Source: Actinomadura latina NBRC 106108 (GTDB lineage: Bacteria > Actinomycetota > Actinomycetes > Streptosporangiales > Streptosporangiaceae). From it: DNA of 64,000 nucleotides. Where the stretch lies: the NCBI RefSeq assembly GCF_001552195.1, contig NZ_BCQS01000003.1, positions 744,001-808,000 on the forward strand, read 5' to 3'. Shown in pieces: positions 25,795 to 34,723 of this stretch; positions within the stretch are counted from its first letter, which is position 1, and the number at the start of each line of letters is the position of its first letter. Position numbers and translations under genes: made by a program. The notes beneath the pieces are model-generated. The model saw nothing but the letters and a program-made list of their open reading frames with translations, had not been told where the DNA came from and did no database searches.

Positions 25795-26667
25795 GTGTCC
25801 GAGCCCTCACAGCCCTACGACGAGGCCGTTGAAGAGGCCCAGTCCGCTGCGGCTGCTGCGGCCGACCAGGCGGCCGAGCCCGCCGACGAGACGGCCGAAG
25901 CGGCCGTGTCCGCCGGCGACGCCGAGCCCGCGGACACGAAGCTCGAGGGCGAGGGCGTCGCGCCGGACGCCGCCGAAGGCGCCGCTGACCTGGCCGAGGC
26001 CGTCGAGGGCGAGGACGCGGCGGTCGAGGGCGAGGACGCGGACGAAGACGAGGAGGCCGCGCCCGAGCCGCCGGCCGACCCGTACGCCGACTTCAAGATG
26101 GAGCTCCGCCTCCAGCCGGGCGACTGGTACGTCGTGCACTCCTACGCGGGCTACGAGAACCGGGTCAAGACCAACATCGAGACCCGCACGCAGACCCTCA
26201 ACATGGAGGACTTCATCTTCCAGATCGAGGTCCCGCAGCACGAGGTGACCGAGATCAAGCAGGGCAAGCGGCAGAAGGTCAACGAGAAGGTCCTGCCGGG
26301 CTACATCCTCGTCCGGATGGAGCTGACCGACGAGTCGTGGGCCGCCGTCCGCAACACGCCGGGCGTCACCGGGTTCGTGGGCCTGCTGAACAAGCCGTCC
26401 CCGCTGAGCCTGGACGAGGTCGCCAACCTCTTGGCCCCCCAGCCCGAGGAAGGCGCCACCAAGACCGCCAAGGAGCAGGCGAAGGCGGGGCCCACCGTCG
26501 ACTTCGAGGTCGGCGAGTCCGTCACCGTCATGGACGGCCCGTTCGCCACCCTCCCCGCCTCGGTCAACGAGATCAACGCCGAGCAGCAGAAGCTGAAGGT
26601 CCTGGTCTCCATCTTCGGCCGCGAGACCCCGGTCGAGCTGAGCTTCAACCAGGTCTCCAAGATCTGA
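25795..26667 (+). CDS. nusG: Transcription termination/antitermination factor NusG
   Basis: 290 aa, RNA-polymerase-bound elongation factor that couples to ribosomes. Seen: a 100-residue Glu/Ala/Asp-rich N-terminal extension, NGN domain from about 105 ([22 protein letters not shown]), an inserted linker (about 215-235) and a C-terminal KOW domain ([23 protein letters not shown] ... [19 protein letters not shown]). GTG at 25795 chosen for GAGAAAG eight bases upstream; the acidic extension is common in actinobacteria but is long here. Followed by a strong hairpin. Confidence 0.96.
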   Translation: MSEPSQPYDEAVEEAQSAAAAAADQAAEPADETAEAAVSAGDAEPADTKLEGEGVAPDAAEGAADLAEAVEGEDAAVEGEDADEDEEAAPEPPADPYADFKMELRLQPGDWYVVHSYAGYENRVKTNIETRTQTLNMEDFIFQIEVPQHEVTEIKQGKRQKVNEKVLPGYILVRMELTDESWAAVRNTPGVTGFVGLLNKPSPLSLDEVANLLAPQPEEGATKTAKEQAKAGPTVDFEVGESVTVMDGPFATLPASVNEINAEQQKLKVLVSIFGRETPVELSFNQVSKI

Positions 26668-26685
26668 CCGCTTCCAGGCCGCGTT

Positions 26686-26717
26686 CGGGCCGTTCCCGCT
26701 CACGCGGGGACGGCCCG
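26686..26717 (+). terminator. Terminator hairpin after nusG
   Basis: 14-bp stem CGGGCCGTTCCCGC / GCGGGGACGGCCCG (one T-G pair) with a 4-base loop, 19 bases after the stop. It separates nusG from rplK. Confidence 0.8.
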
Positions 26718-26750
26718 AGCACTTTCCGGACGGGCCCCGCGCGGACGTCG

Positions 26751-26780
26751 TGACCGACCGGCTTCGAGAGGCCGTATGCT
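26751..26780 (+). promoter_or_regulatory. Probable rplK-rplA promoter
   Basis: TGACCG (26751-26756) and TATGCT (26775-26780), spacer 18. Gives a leader of about 210 bases before rplK, in which L1 autoregulation could act; I see no clear L1 target mimic. Confidence 0.5.
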
Positions 26781-26995
26781 AGGTGGGTCATCCCCGGCGT
26801 AGAAGCGTCAATGATCCGCGCCTCGCAGCAGTACTCGGCAGTACTCGCACAGTGCCAGGCGAACCTGCGGCCGGCGGTACCGCCCGGGTGGGGATGTCGA
26901 GTTCAGCGGTTCCTACACGGTGGATGCGTCCCAGCCGTCGTGTTGCCCGGACGACCGGGAGTCGGGACCACCATAAATGGGACATAGGGGTTCGC

Positions 26996-27424
26996 ATGCC
27001 TCCGAAGAAGAAGATCGCCGCGCTCGTCAAGGTGCAGTTGCAGGCCGGGCAGGCGACGCCGGCGCCGCCGGTCGGTACCGCGCTCGGTCCGCACGGCGTC
27101 AACATCATGGACTTCTGCAAGCAGTACAACGCCGCCACGGAGTCCCAGCGCGGCAACGTCATCCCCGTAGAGATCACCATCTACGAGGACCGGTCGTTCA
27201 GCTTCGTCACCAAGACGCCGCCGGCCGCGCAGCTCATCCTGAAGGCCGCGGGCGTGGAGAAGGGCAGCGGCGAGCCGCACAAGAACAAGGTCGGCTCGGT
27301 GACCCGCGACCAGATCCGCGAGATCGCCACGACCAAGATGCCCGACCTCAACGCCAAGGACCTGGACGCCGCCGCGAAGATCGTCGCCGGCACCGCGCGT
27401 TCGATGGGCATCGACGTCAAGTAA
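26996..27424 (+). CDS. rplK: 50S ribosomal protein L11
   Basis: 142-aa GTPase-centre protein. Seen: [27 protein letters not shown] with the proline pair of the thiopeptide pocket, then [12 protein letters not shown], and the C-terminal 23S-rRNA-binding domain ending [24 protein letters not shown] start behind TAGGGG. Co-transcribed with rplA 59 bases downstream. Confidence 0.98.
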   Translation: MPPKKKIAALVKVQLQAGQATPAPPVGTALGPHGVNIMDFCKQYNAATESQRGNVIPVEITIYEDRSFSFVTKTPPAAQLILKAAGVEKGSGEPHKNKVGSVTRDQIREIATTKMPDLNAKDLDAAAKIVAGTARSMGIDVK

Positions 27425-27483
27425 GTCACCCAGTGGGAGGGCCGGCGCCGGCCCGCACCACGAGTTCCAGTGGAGGAACGACC

Positions 27484-28200
27484 ATGAAGCGCAGCAAGGG
27501 CTACCGCGCAGCCGCGGAGAAGATCGACCGGGAGCGGCTGTACACCCCGGCCGAGGCCGTGCAGCTCGCCAAGGAGACCGCGGTCACCAAGTTCGACGCG
27601 ACCATCGAGGTCGCGATGCGGCTGGGCGTCGACCCGCGCAAGGCCGACCAGATGGTGCGCGGCACCGTCAACCTGCCGCACGGCACCGGTAAGACCGCCC
27701 GCGTGCTGGTCTTCGCCGTCGGCGCGAAGGCGCAGGAGGCGGAGTCCGCGGGCGCCGACATCGTGGGCTCCGACGACCTCATCGAGCGGATCCAGGGCGG
27801 CTTCCTGGACTTCGACGCGGTGGTCGCCACGCCTGACCAGATGGGCAAGGTCGGCCGGCTCGGCCGGGTGCTCGGCCCGCGCGGCCTGATGCCGAACCCG
27901 AAGACCGGCACCGTCACCATGGACGTGGCGAAGGCCGTGACCGACATCAAGGGCGGCAAGATCGAGTTCCGGGTGGACCGGCACGCGAACCTGCACTTCA
28001 TCATCGGCAAGGCGTCCTTCGAGGAGCGCCACCTGGTGGAGAACTACGCCGCGGCCGTGGACGAGATCCAGCGGCTCAAGCCGTCCGCCGCGAAGGGCCG
28101 GTACGTCAAGAAGGCGTCGCTGGCGACGTCGATGGGCCCGAGCATTCCGGTGGACCCGAACGCCGTCCGCAACCTGGCGGCGGACTTCGAGACCGCCTGA
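27484..28200 (+). CDS. rplA: 50S ribosomal protein L1
   Basis: 238-aa protein of the L1 stalk, also a translational repressor of its operon in many bacteria. Start ATG ([15 protein letters not shown]) with GGAGGAAC upstream. Seen: [34 protein letters not shown] and [22 protein letters not shown]1 signatures. A perfect hairpin follows. Confidence 0.98.
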   Translation: MKRSKGYRAAAEKIDRERLYTPAEAVQLAKETAVTKFDATIEVAMRLGVDPRKADQMVRGTVNLPHGTGKTARVLVFAVGAKAQEAESAGADIVGSDDLIERIQGGFLDFDAVVATPDQMGKVGRLGRVLGPRGLMPNPKTGTVTMDVAKAVTDIKGGKIEFRVDRHANLHFIIGKASFEERHLVENYAAAVDEIQRLKPSAAKGRYVKKASLATSMGPSIPVDPNAVRNLAADFETA

Positions 28201-28210
28201 TCGCGTCACC

Positions 28211-28246
28211 GGAAGGGCGTCCCCGCCGCGGCGGGGACGCCCTTCC
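28211..28246 (+). terminator. Strong hairpin terminator after rplA
   Basis: Perfect 17-bp stem GGAAGGGCGTCCCCGCC / GGCGGGGACGCCCTTCC with a GC turn. Confidence 0.88.
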
Positions 28247-28329
28247 GTCGTCCCGGCGTCCACCCAGCGGTATCGGCGGCTCCGGCCCGCCGTGTGCTCG
28301 GTACATTCGCCGGGATGGCGAGGAGTGTG

Positions 28330-29859
28330 ATGGACGGTTCGCAGCGCCGGCTGCACGACGTGCTCGACGCGGCGGCGGCGGACGCGCCCGAGGCCCCGGC
28401 GCTGTCGGTGGACGACACGACCTGGACGTTCCGGGACCTCCGCGCCCGGGCGGACGCACTGAGCACCTACCTCTCAGCGCGCTGTCCGCGAGGCGCGCGG
28501 GTGGCGCTGCTGGCCCACAACCGCCCGGAGTACGTGGCCGCCTACTACGGAGTTCCGCGTGACGGCCGGATCCTCGTGCCGCTCAACCAGCGGCTGCACC
28601 CGCGGGAATGGGCGGACCAGATCGCCCGCAGCGGCGCCGGACTCGTCCTCGGCGAACCGGACCTCCTCGGCCGCCTGGCCGCCGACGGCGATCTGCCGCC
28701 GGACCACCCGCCCCTGGCAAGCGTCACGGACCTGCCCTGGGACGGCCCCGCGTCGGCGTCCGAAACGGCCCCGGACGATGTCGCGTGGCTGATGTTCACC
28801 AGCGGCACGACCGGCCGTCCCAAGGGAGTGCGTCTCACGCACCGGAGCCTGCTCGCGGGCATCGGGGTCACGGCCTCCGGCCGTCCCGTGCGGCCGGGCG
28901 ACGTGTTCTGCACGCCGTTCCCGCTGTGCCATGTGGCCGGGTATCAGGTCATCCTGCACCACCTGTTCGGGCGGCATGCCGTCGTGCTGCGCCGGTTCAC
29001 GGCGGCCGCGCTCGTGCAGGCGGCGCGCCGGCACGGTGTCACGAACCTGTCGCTGGCCCCGACGATGCTGGAGGATCTGCTCGCGCACGCGGCGGACGAC
29101 CCGGCGGCGCTGGACGTCCTGCGCGGCGGCGTCCGCGTGATCGCGTACGGGTCGGCGCCGATGCCGGTCCCGCTGCTGCGCCGCGCCGCCGACATGCTCG
29201 GTTGCGACTTCAACCAGGGCTACGGGATGACCGAGCTGTCCGGAAATGCGGTCTTCCTCTCGCCGGCCGACCACCGCGCCGCCATCACGACCAGGCCGGA
29301 GCTGGCCGGGTCGGCGGGACGTCCCGCGCGGGGCGCCGAGATCGCCGTGCTGGACGCGGACGGGACGCCGCTCCCGCCCGGCGCGCTGGGCGAGGTCGGC
29401 GTCCGGGGTCCGCAGGTCACGACCGGCTACTGGGACGATCCGGATGCGACGGCCGAGGCGTTCACCGGCGGCTGGTTCCGCACCGGCGACGCGGGCCGCA
29501 TCGACGCGGACGGCTACCTCTACCTCGTTGACCGCCTCAAGGACGTGATCATCACCGGTGGCGAGAACGTCTCCTCCCTGGAGGTCGAGGACGTTCTCCG
29601 CACGGTCCCGGGCGTCGGCCAGGTCGCCGTGGTCGGGCTGCCGGACCCGCGCTGGGGCCAGACGGTCTGCGCGGTGATCGTCCCCGACGGCGTTCCGCCG
29701 AGCGAAGCGGACCTCATCGCCGCCTGCCGCGCCCGCCTCGCCGGCTTCAAGGCACCGCGCCGCATCGAGTACGCCGACGCGCTGCCGCGGACCGGCACCG
29801 GCAAGATCCGCAAGTCGGCCCTCCGCGCCCGGCTGGCGGGACGACCGGCGTCCGCTTAG
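28330..29859 (+). CDS. Acyl-CoA synthetase (class I adenylate-forming, FadD-like)
   Basis: 509 aa. Activates a carboxylic acid with ATP to an acyl-AMP and then the CoA thioester. Seen: P-loop TSGTTGRPKG (about 157-166), GYGMTE (297-302), the hinge region FRTGDAGRIDADGYLYLVDRLKDVIITGGENV and the catalytic Lys near 492 in RTGTGKIRKS. ATG at 28330 chosen because AGGAG lies four bases before it; 28315 is possible. Acyl length cannot be told. Lies between two ribosomal protein operons, as fatty-acid genes often do in actinobacteria. Confidence 0.92.
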   Translation: MDGSQRRLHDVLDAAAADAPEAPALSVDDTTWTFRDLRARADALSTYLSARCPRGARVALLAHNRPEYVAAYYGVPRDGRILVPLNQRLHPREWADQIARSGAGLVLGEPDLLGRLAADGDLPPDHPPLASVTDLPWDGPASASETAPDDVAWLMFTSGTTGRPKGVRLTHRSLLAGIGVTASGRPVRPGDVFCTPFPLCHVAGYQVILHHLFGRHAVVLRRFTAAALVQAARRHGVTNLSLAPTMLEDLLAHAADDPAALDVLRGGVRVIAYGSAPMPVPLLRRAADMLGCDFNQGYGMTELSGNAVFLSPADHRAAITTRPELAGSAGRPARGAEIAVLDADGTPLPPGALGEVGVRGPQVTTGYWDDPDATAEAFTGGWFRTGDAGRIDADGYLYLVDRLKDVIITGGENVSSLEVEDVLRTVPGVGQVAVVGLPDPRWGQTVCAVIVPDGVPPSEADLIAACRARLAGFKAPRRIEYADALPRTGTGKIRKSALRARLAGRPASA

Positions 29860-29870
29860 CACCGAACGCC

Positions 29871-29895
29871 GTGGATACAAAGATCGCAGTCCGGA
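29871..29895 (+). repeat. Dispersed 25-base motif, copy 2, running into a palindrome
   Basis: GTGGATACAAAGATC ... GTCCGGA, 22/25 identical to 12918-12942. Its last bases overlap a perfect 14-bp palindrome GTCCGGATCCGGAC (29889-29902). Lies 64 bases before the next gene, so may be an operator. Confidence 0.6.
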
Positions 29896-29958
29896 TCCGG
29901 ACAATTCGTTCCCAGGTTGTTTTGTTACCTGCGGGGAACTTGGTGTTGAATTGTCCCT

Positions 29959-30831
29959 GTGAAGCGTCGTACCGACCGGGCCATAGCCATCTCCGCCGTG
30001 ACCGCGGTGGCCGTCGTGCCCACGGCCATCCTGATGGCCGTCAAGGTCGGCGGGGACTCCGCGAAGGACGCGGGCGCCATGCCGCCGGCCGCGGCCATGG
30101 CCCAGCAGAACGGGACCAACCCGAACGGCTCGGCGTCCGGCACCGTCACGCCGGGCGCGCCCGCCGCGCCGGGCCCCGGCACGGGCAAGGCCCCCGGCTC
30201 GGGCGCTCCCGGCACCGGGAACGGCGGCGGCGCGCACGGCCTGCCCACGGCACCGCCCCAGCCGGGCCCCAGCCTGCACTCCTTCACCCGCAAGACGGAC
30301 ATGAAGGTGACGATCGGGGCGAACGGCGACTTCCAGCACGCCGTCGAGACGGCCTCGTTCACCCTGTGGCCGACGTTCGCGATGAGCGCCACCGGCGTCA
30401 CGACGACGAGCCAGGACGGCGAGCAGAGCAAGGTCACCCAGAAGGTGATCGTGAGCGGGACCACCCTGAAGGGCTTCGACGGCGCGAAGTGGACGACGTC
30501 CACGCTCACCGCGGCCCAGCTGGGCAAGCTGCAGAACGACTCCGACCCCCGGCAGTTCACCTTCATGATCGGGACGCTGCCGGGCATGATCGCGAGCGAG
30601 CCGGACGCGGCGGGCAAGACCCGCTTCTCCGCGCAGGCGCTGATGGGCGGCGTCTACACGCTGCTTCCGCAGGACGCCGCGACCCGCTTCCGCACCTGGA
30701 TCCCGGACGCCACCGGCTGCGGGCTCGACCTGTGGGCCGACAGCAAGGCCCGTCCGGCGTCGATCCAGCTGAACGCGCAGGCGCCCGGCGCGACGTTCAA
30801 CGGGTCGATGACCTTCGGTTCCTACCGCTGA
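29959..30831 (+). CDS. Exported hypothetical protein, LppX/LprG-like C-terminal region
   Basis: 290 aa. Seen: N-terminal signal/anchor helix (residues 9-27, IAISAVTAVAVVPTAILMAV) without lipobox Cys, a Gly/Pro/Ala-rich low-complexity linker (35-105), then a beta-rich domain (THSFTRKTDMKV-like start, KVIVSGTTLKGFDGAKWTTS, FRTWIPDATGCGLDLWADSKARPASIQLNA). The pattern DLWxD before the last strands recalls the two lipoproteins that follow, so all three may be distant relatives. GTG start, no ribosome site seen; possibly leaderless. Function not known. Confidence 0.72.
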   Translation: MKRRTDRAIAISAVTAVAVVPTAILMAVKVGGDSAKDAGAMPPAAAMAQQNGTNPNGSASGTVTPGAPAAPGPGTGKAPGSGAPGTGNGGGAHGLPTAPPQPGPSLHSFTRKTDMKVTIGANGDFQHAVETASFTLWPTFAMSATGVTTTSQDGEQSKVTQKVIVSGTTLKGFDGAKWTTSTLTAAQLGKLQNDSDPRQFTFMIGTLPGMIASEPDAAGKTRFSAQALMGGVYTLLPQDAATRFRTWIPDATGCGLDLWADSKARPASIQLNAQAPGATFNGSMTFGSYR

Positions 30832-30984
30832 CGCCGCGTTCCCGCGCCGCCGTCCGGCAGTGCGCGGGCTACGCCGTTGGTCGTACCGCCTGAGCGCCCG
30901 TTCGTACCACCGGGGGATGCCCCGGATGTTGGCGTCCCGCAACACTGGGAACACCAGAAGGGCGACAAGGGAGGCTCAACCCTC

Positions 30985-31836
30985 ATGAACCGACGACTCG
31001 TGGTGGCGGTCGGCAGTACCGCCGTGGGTGCCGCGCTCGTCCTGTCCGGATGCAACGGGGACGGGTCGGCGAACACGGAGAACATGAAGCTCAGTGCCGG
31101 GCAGGCGCTGCTGAAGACGTCCCAGAAGGCCGAGAACGCCGACACGTTCAAGGCCGACCTGACCGTGACCGGCACCGGGGACGGCGCCGGCAGGATCCAC
31201 GCCGACGGGCAGTTCCAGCTGCGCCCGGCGCTGAAGTTCAGCGCGAAGCTGGACGAGTTCAGCCACAACGGGCAGAGCGTTCCGGGCGCCAAGGGCCAGG
31301 CGGTCTTCACCGACAACGTCCTCTACGCGAAGGTCCCGCAGCTCGCCCAGTTCGTCAGCGGCGGCAAGCCCTGGGTGAAGATCGATGTGAACCAGGTGTC
31401 GCAGAAGACCGGGTTCGACGTCCAGGGCCTGGTCAACCAGGTGCAGAAGGTGGACCCGGCCGAGCAGACGAAGATGTTCACCGGCTCCAAGGACGCCCGC
31501 CGGGTCGGCACGGAGACCGTCGACGGCGTGCGGACGGTCCACTACACCGGCACGGTCACCGTGCAGGACGCGCTGAACCGGCTCGACCCGCAGGCGCGCC
31601 AGAAGGTCGCCACATGGCTGCCGAAGGACCGCGCCAACGGCAAGATCAACTTCGATCTGTGGACGGACGGCGACAACCTGCCGCGCAAGATCGTGTCCAA
31701 GGCGAACGGCTCGCAGGGCGAGACCGGCTCGGTGACCGTCCGCTACAGCGACTATGGTGACTCGTTCACGGTGAACCGGCCGCCGTCCGACCAGGTGGGC
31801 GAACTGTCGCTCGGCTCGTTCCTCGGCGGCAACTGA
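30985..31836 (+). CDS. LppX/LprAFG-like lipoprotein
   Basis: 283 aa, predicted membrane-anchored lipoprotein on the outer face. Start ATG (MNRRLVVAVGSTAVG) with GGAGG upstream; lipobox LVLSGC with Cys at about 22. Seen: paired motifs LKTSQKAENADTFKADLTV, SKDARRVGTETVDGVRTVHYTGTV and INFDLWTDGDNLPRKIV, shared with the next gene. The family (mycobacterial LppX, LprG) carries lipids in a half-barrel. A role in lipid export or uptake is plausible beside the Mce operon. Confidence 0.85.
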   Translation: MNRRLVVAVGSTAVGAALVLSGCNGDGSANTENMKLSAGQALLKTSQKAENADTFKADLTVTGTGDGAGRIHADGQFQLRPALKFSAKLDEFSHNGQSVPGAKGQAVFTDNVLYAKVPQLAQFVSGGKPWVKIDVNQVSQKTGFDVQGLVNQVQKVDPAEQTKMFTGSKDARRVGTETVDGVRTVHYTGTVTVQDALNRLDPQARQKVATWLPKDRANGKINFDLWTDGDNLPRKIVSKANGSQGETGSVTVRYSDYGDSFTVNRPPSDQVGELSLGSFLGGN

Positions 31837-31941
31837 ACCCGGATCACATCGATCGGAGTGAACCGGACGGAGTTCTCCGGCGTCTGATCCAACGTTCGGC
31901 CCGTGCGCCCGGGCGACCAGCCAACAAGGAGAACCCCCACG

Positions 31942-32823
31942 ATGATCCGTCGTTTCGCCGCCGCCACGGCGCTGGCCACCGGCCTCGCCCTCTCGATGAC
32001 CGGCTGTCTCGGGGACGCCGGGAACAAGGTGGACGAGGCCGGCAAGAACATCAAGCTCACGGCCGCGCAGGTGCTCGGCAAGGCCGCGGAGAAGACCGGC
32101 CAGACCGACTCGTTCAAGGCCGACATGTCCATGCTGATGGCGGGGACGTCCGAGGGCGACGTGTCGATGAACGGCACGATGCAGTACCGGACGAAGCCCG
32201 ACCTCGCCTACAGCATGAACTTCGCGGACATGTCGGCCGGCGGCAAGTCGATCGGCGGCATGGAGCAGCGGCTCGTCGGCCGGACCATCTACATGAAGAT
32301 GGCGATGCTGAGTGCGCTCGGCGGTGACGCGTCCAAGCCCTGGATCAAGATCTCGCTGGAAGACGTGGGCAAGAAGTCCGGCATGAACATCGAACAGCTG
32401 CTGCAGCAGTCCCGCCAGATGGACCCGGTGCAGAACACCAAGATGCTGACCGCGTCCAAGGACGCGCGCGAGGTCGGCAAGGAGACGGTGGACGGCATCG
32501 AGACGACCCACTTCACCGGCACCTACCGGATGGAGGACGCGATCGCGAAGCTCTCCCCGGAGATGCGGGAGGCCTACCGCAAGAACCTCACCTCGTCCGG
32601 CATGGAGAACATGCACTTCGACCTCTGGGTGGACGGGCAGCAGCTGCCGCGCCAGCTGAAGATGAAGTCGGACCAGACGTCCGAGGGCACGCTGAACATG
32701 ACGATGAAGTACCGCGACTACGGCAAGCCGGTGCAGATCACCGCGCCGCCCGCGAGCCAGGTCACGGACTTCGGCGAGATGCTGAGCAAGCTCGGTGGCG
32801 GCGGCGGCCTCCCCGGCGCCTGA
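31942..32823 (+). CDS. LppX/LprAFG-like lipoprotein (paralogue of the preceding gene)
   Basis: 293 aa. Signal peptide with lipobox LSMTGC; AAGGAG before the ATG. Repeats the pattern of its neighbour: KAAEKTGQTDSFKADMSM, SKDAREVGKETVDGIETTHFTGTY, MHFDLWVDGQQLPRQLK and a final VTDFGEML tail. Methionine-rich. The two arose by tandem duplication and have diverged well. Closed by a strong hairpin. Confidence 0.86.
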   Translation: MIRRFAAATALATGLALSMTGCLGDAGNKVDEAGKNIKLTAAQVLGKAAEKTGQTDSFKADMSMLMAGTSEGDVSMNGTMQYRTKPDLAYSMNFADMSAGGKSIGGMEQRLVGRTIYMKMAMLSALGGDASKPWIKISLEDVGKKSGMNIEQLLQQSRQMDPVQNTKMLTASKDAREVGKETVDGIETTHFTGTYRMEDAIAKLSPEMREAYRKNLTSSGMENMHFDLWVDGQQLPRQLKMKSDQTSEGTLNMTMKYRDYGKPVQITAPPASQVTDFGEMLSKLGGGGGLPGA

Positions 32824-32839
32824 CCCGCCACGTGAACGA

Positions 32840-32877
32840 ACGAGGGACCGCGCCCCGCGGAGGGCGCGGTCCCTCGT
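32840..32877 (+). terminator. Strong hairpin terminator after the lipoprotein pair
   Basis: Perfect 16-bp stem ACGAGGGACCGCGCCC / GGGCGCGGTCCCTCGT with a 6-base loop. Confidence 0.88.
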
Positions 32878-32889
32878 CGCGTTACCGAT

Positions 32890-32918
32890 TTGGCCTTAGC
32901 CGGTGACGCACGTATTCT
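32890..32918 (+). promoter_or_regulatory. rplJ-rplL promoter
   Basis: TTGGCC (32890-32895) and TATTCT (32913-32918) with a 17-base spacer, about 230 bases before rplJ. Confidence 0.7.
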
Positions 32919-32964
32919 GTCCGTTGCCGAAGACCGCCGGTCGTCGCCTCCGTGTGAGGCGGCC

Positions 32965-33071
32965 GAAGGACCCGACTCAGTTCGGGCGGCCTGCGTAGGT
33001 GAGACGAGAGCTTCCGCATGGCCTCCGTGCCTTGCCTGGACGCCCCGTGCGCCTGCGCCGGGGCGTTTTTT
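32965..33071 (+). ncRNA. Ribosomal L10 leader with intrinsic attenuator
   Basis: The rplJ leader holds the L10-leader core (TGCGTAGGTGAGACGAGAGC, near 32992-33011) and then a classic terminator: CGCCCCG (33041-33047), loop of 11, CGGGGCG (33059-33065) and six T (33066-33071). L10(L12)4 binding to such leaders represses the operon in bacteria; here the terminator implies a transcriptional layer of control. Limits approximate. Confidence 0.78.
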
Positions 33072-33146
33072 GGTGGATCGGCGTCCCAGTCCCCATCGCG
33101 TGGGACGGGCGCGGATCGGACCACCCAGGTAATCGGAAGGAGGGCT

Positions 33147-33725
33147 ATGGCCAAGGCCCACAAGGACGCGGCGATCGCCGAGCTCAAGGGCGAGTTCGAG
33201 AGCTCCAGCGGCGCCGTGCTGACCGAGTACCGCGGGCTCAGCGTCGCGCAGGTCAAGGAGCTGCGCGACAACCTCGGCGAGAACGCGCGGTTCCGCGTGG
33301 TGAAGAACACGCTGACCAAGCGCGCCGCGAACGAGGCCGGTGTCGACGAGCGGTTCCGTGAGCTGCTCGAAGGCCCGTCGGCGATCGCGTTCGTGCGCGG
33401 CGACGTGGTGGAGGCCGCCAAGGGCCTGCGCGACTTCGCCAAGACGAACCCGATGCTGGTGATCAAGGGCGGCTACATCGACGGTCAGTCGATGGACGCC
33501 GCCGAGATCACCAAGCTGGCGGACCTCGAGTCGCGTGAGGTTCTGCTCGCCAAGCTGGCCGGTGCGATGAAGGGCTCGATGGCGAACGCCGCCGCGCTGT
33601 TCAACGCCCTGCCGACGCAGGCGGCCCAGCTCGCCGAGGCCCTGCGCGCCAAGCGCGAGGGCGAGGGCGAGACCGCCGAGGCCCCTGCCGAGGCACCCGC
33701 CGCCGCCGAGGCGTCCGCCGAGTAG
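33147..33725 (+). CDS. rplJ: 50S ribosomal protein L10
   Basis: 192 aa; base of the L7/L12 stalk. ATG ([17 protein letters not shown]) with GGAAGGAGGG upstream; the upstream in-frame extension through the attenuator is a shadow. Seen: [19 protein letters not shown] and [13 protein letters not shown]. The C-terminus adds an Ala/Glu/Pro tail. Confidence 0.98.
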   Translation: MAKAHKDAAIAELKGEFESSSGAVLTEYRGLSVAQVKELRDNLGENARFRVVKNTLTKRAANEAGVDERFRELLEGPSAIAFVRGDVVEAAKGLRDFAKTNPMLVIKGGYIDGQSMDAAEITKLADLESREVLLAKLAGAMKGSMANAAALFNALPTQAAQLAEALRAKREGEGETAEAPAEAPAAAEASAE

Positions 33726-33780
33726 GCACACCCGCGGTTCCCGTACCACCCGAGATTCAAGCCATAGCGGAGGAAACATC

Positions 33781-34170
33781 ATGGCGAAGCTCAGCACCGA
33801 CGAGCTGCTCGACGCTTTCAAGGAGATGACCCTTCTCGAGCTCTCCGAGTTCGTGAAGCAGTTCGAGGACGTCTTCGACGTCAAGGCCGCCGCGCCGGTC
33901 GCGGCCGTCGCCGCCGCCCCGGGCGCCCCGGCCGCCGGTGGCGAGGAGGCTGCCGTCCAGGACGAGTTCGACGTCATCCTCGAGGGCGCCGGCGACAAGA
34001 AGATCCAGGTCATCAAGGAGGTCCGCTCGCTGACGAGCCTCGGCCTCAAGGAGGCCAAGGACCTGGTCGACGGCGCGCCGAAGCCGCTGCTGGAGAAGGT
34101 CAACAAGGAGACCGCCGACAAGGCCAAGGAGGCCCTGGAGAAGGCCGGCGCGTCGGTCACCGTCAAGTAG
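33781..34170 (+). CDS. rplL: 50S ribosomal protein L7/L12
   Basis: 129-aa stalk protein. N-terminal dimer domain ([26 protein letters not shown]), Ala/Pro hinge (residues 40-57) and the C-terminal factor-binding domain ([40 protein letters not shown]). ATG start behind AGCGGAGGAAAC. Ends in a perfect hairpin. Confidence 0.98.
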   Translation: MAKLSTDELLDAFKEMTLLELSEFVKQFEDVFDVKAAAPVAAVAAAPGAPAAGGEEAAVQDEFDVILEGAGDKKIQVIKEVRSLTSLGLKEAKDLVDGAPKPLLEKVNKETADKAKEALEKAGASVTVK

Positions 34171-34213
34171 GACGGCTCCAGAGCTCCGGAGCCTCGCGGC
34201 TCCACCGCTCTCC

Positions 34214-34252
34214 AAGGAGGCGGCCACCCCTTCCCGGGGTGGCCGCCTCCTT
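34214..34252 (+). terminator. Strong hairpin terminator after rplL
   Basis: Perfect 17-bp stem AAGGAGGCGGCCACCCC / GGGGTGGCCGCCTCCTT, loop of five. Confidence 0.88.
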
Positions 34253-34723
34253 CGCGTTCCGGTGTGCTCGGCTCTGCTCAGTCCTGCTCAGCCGGGGGAT
34301 CCGATTCCTGTGCGGGAGTGATAAACGTCCGCGAAAAAGCGTGTGCCGCGACGGGTTGTGTGGCCATCGGCGGGCGGCGTACCGTCCCGTTCTGACGCTG
34401 TGGTCACACTGGGCGGTCTCCGTCCCTTCCGTCGGGTTCGCCGGGCGGTCTGCGGGCGGCCGGGACCCGGTCTTGAGGCTCTGGTTCTTGGACCACTAGT
34501 CTCATAGGTGCCGTAAGTAACGATTGTCTTACGACGTCGCATTTAGCCGCTGATCTGGACTGGAACCCCTTCCATTTGGACGGCGGCCCGCTACGGTAGT
34601 GAAACCCGGCGCGGCTACCGGACGGTAGCAACACGGCGGACACGCCGTGTGACGACAGCAAGAGCCTGAGTGCTACTCGCTCATTGGTTCGGGATTTCCC
34701 CCGGCCTGGACGAAAGGTGACGA
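34253..34723 (+). promoter_or_regulatory. Mce operon upstream region with stacked inverted repeats
   Basis: 470 bases without a gene. Inverted repeats: CTAC-G-GTAG (34591-34599), GCTACC-GGAC-GGTAGC (34614-34629) and ACACGGCG-GACA-CGCCGTGT (34631-34650), the last two nearly contiguous, about 75-130 bases before the ATPase start. Further left are CACTAGTCTCATAGGTG and GTAAG...CTTAC dyads near 34495-34530. Probably promoter and repressor-binding region; no confident -35/-10 pair. Confidence 0.5.
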
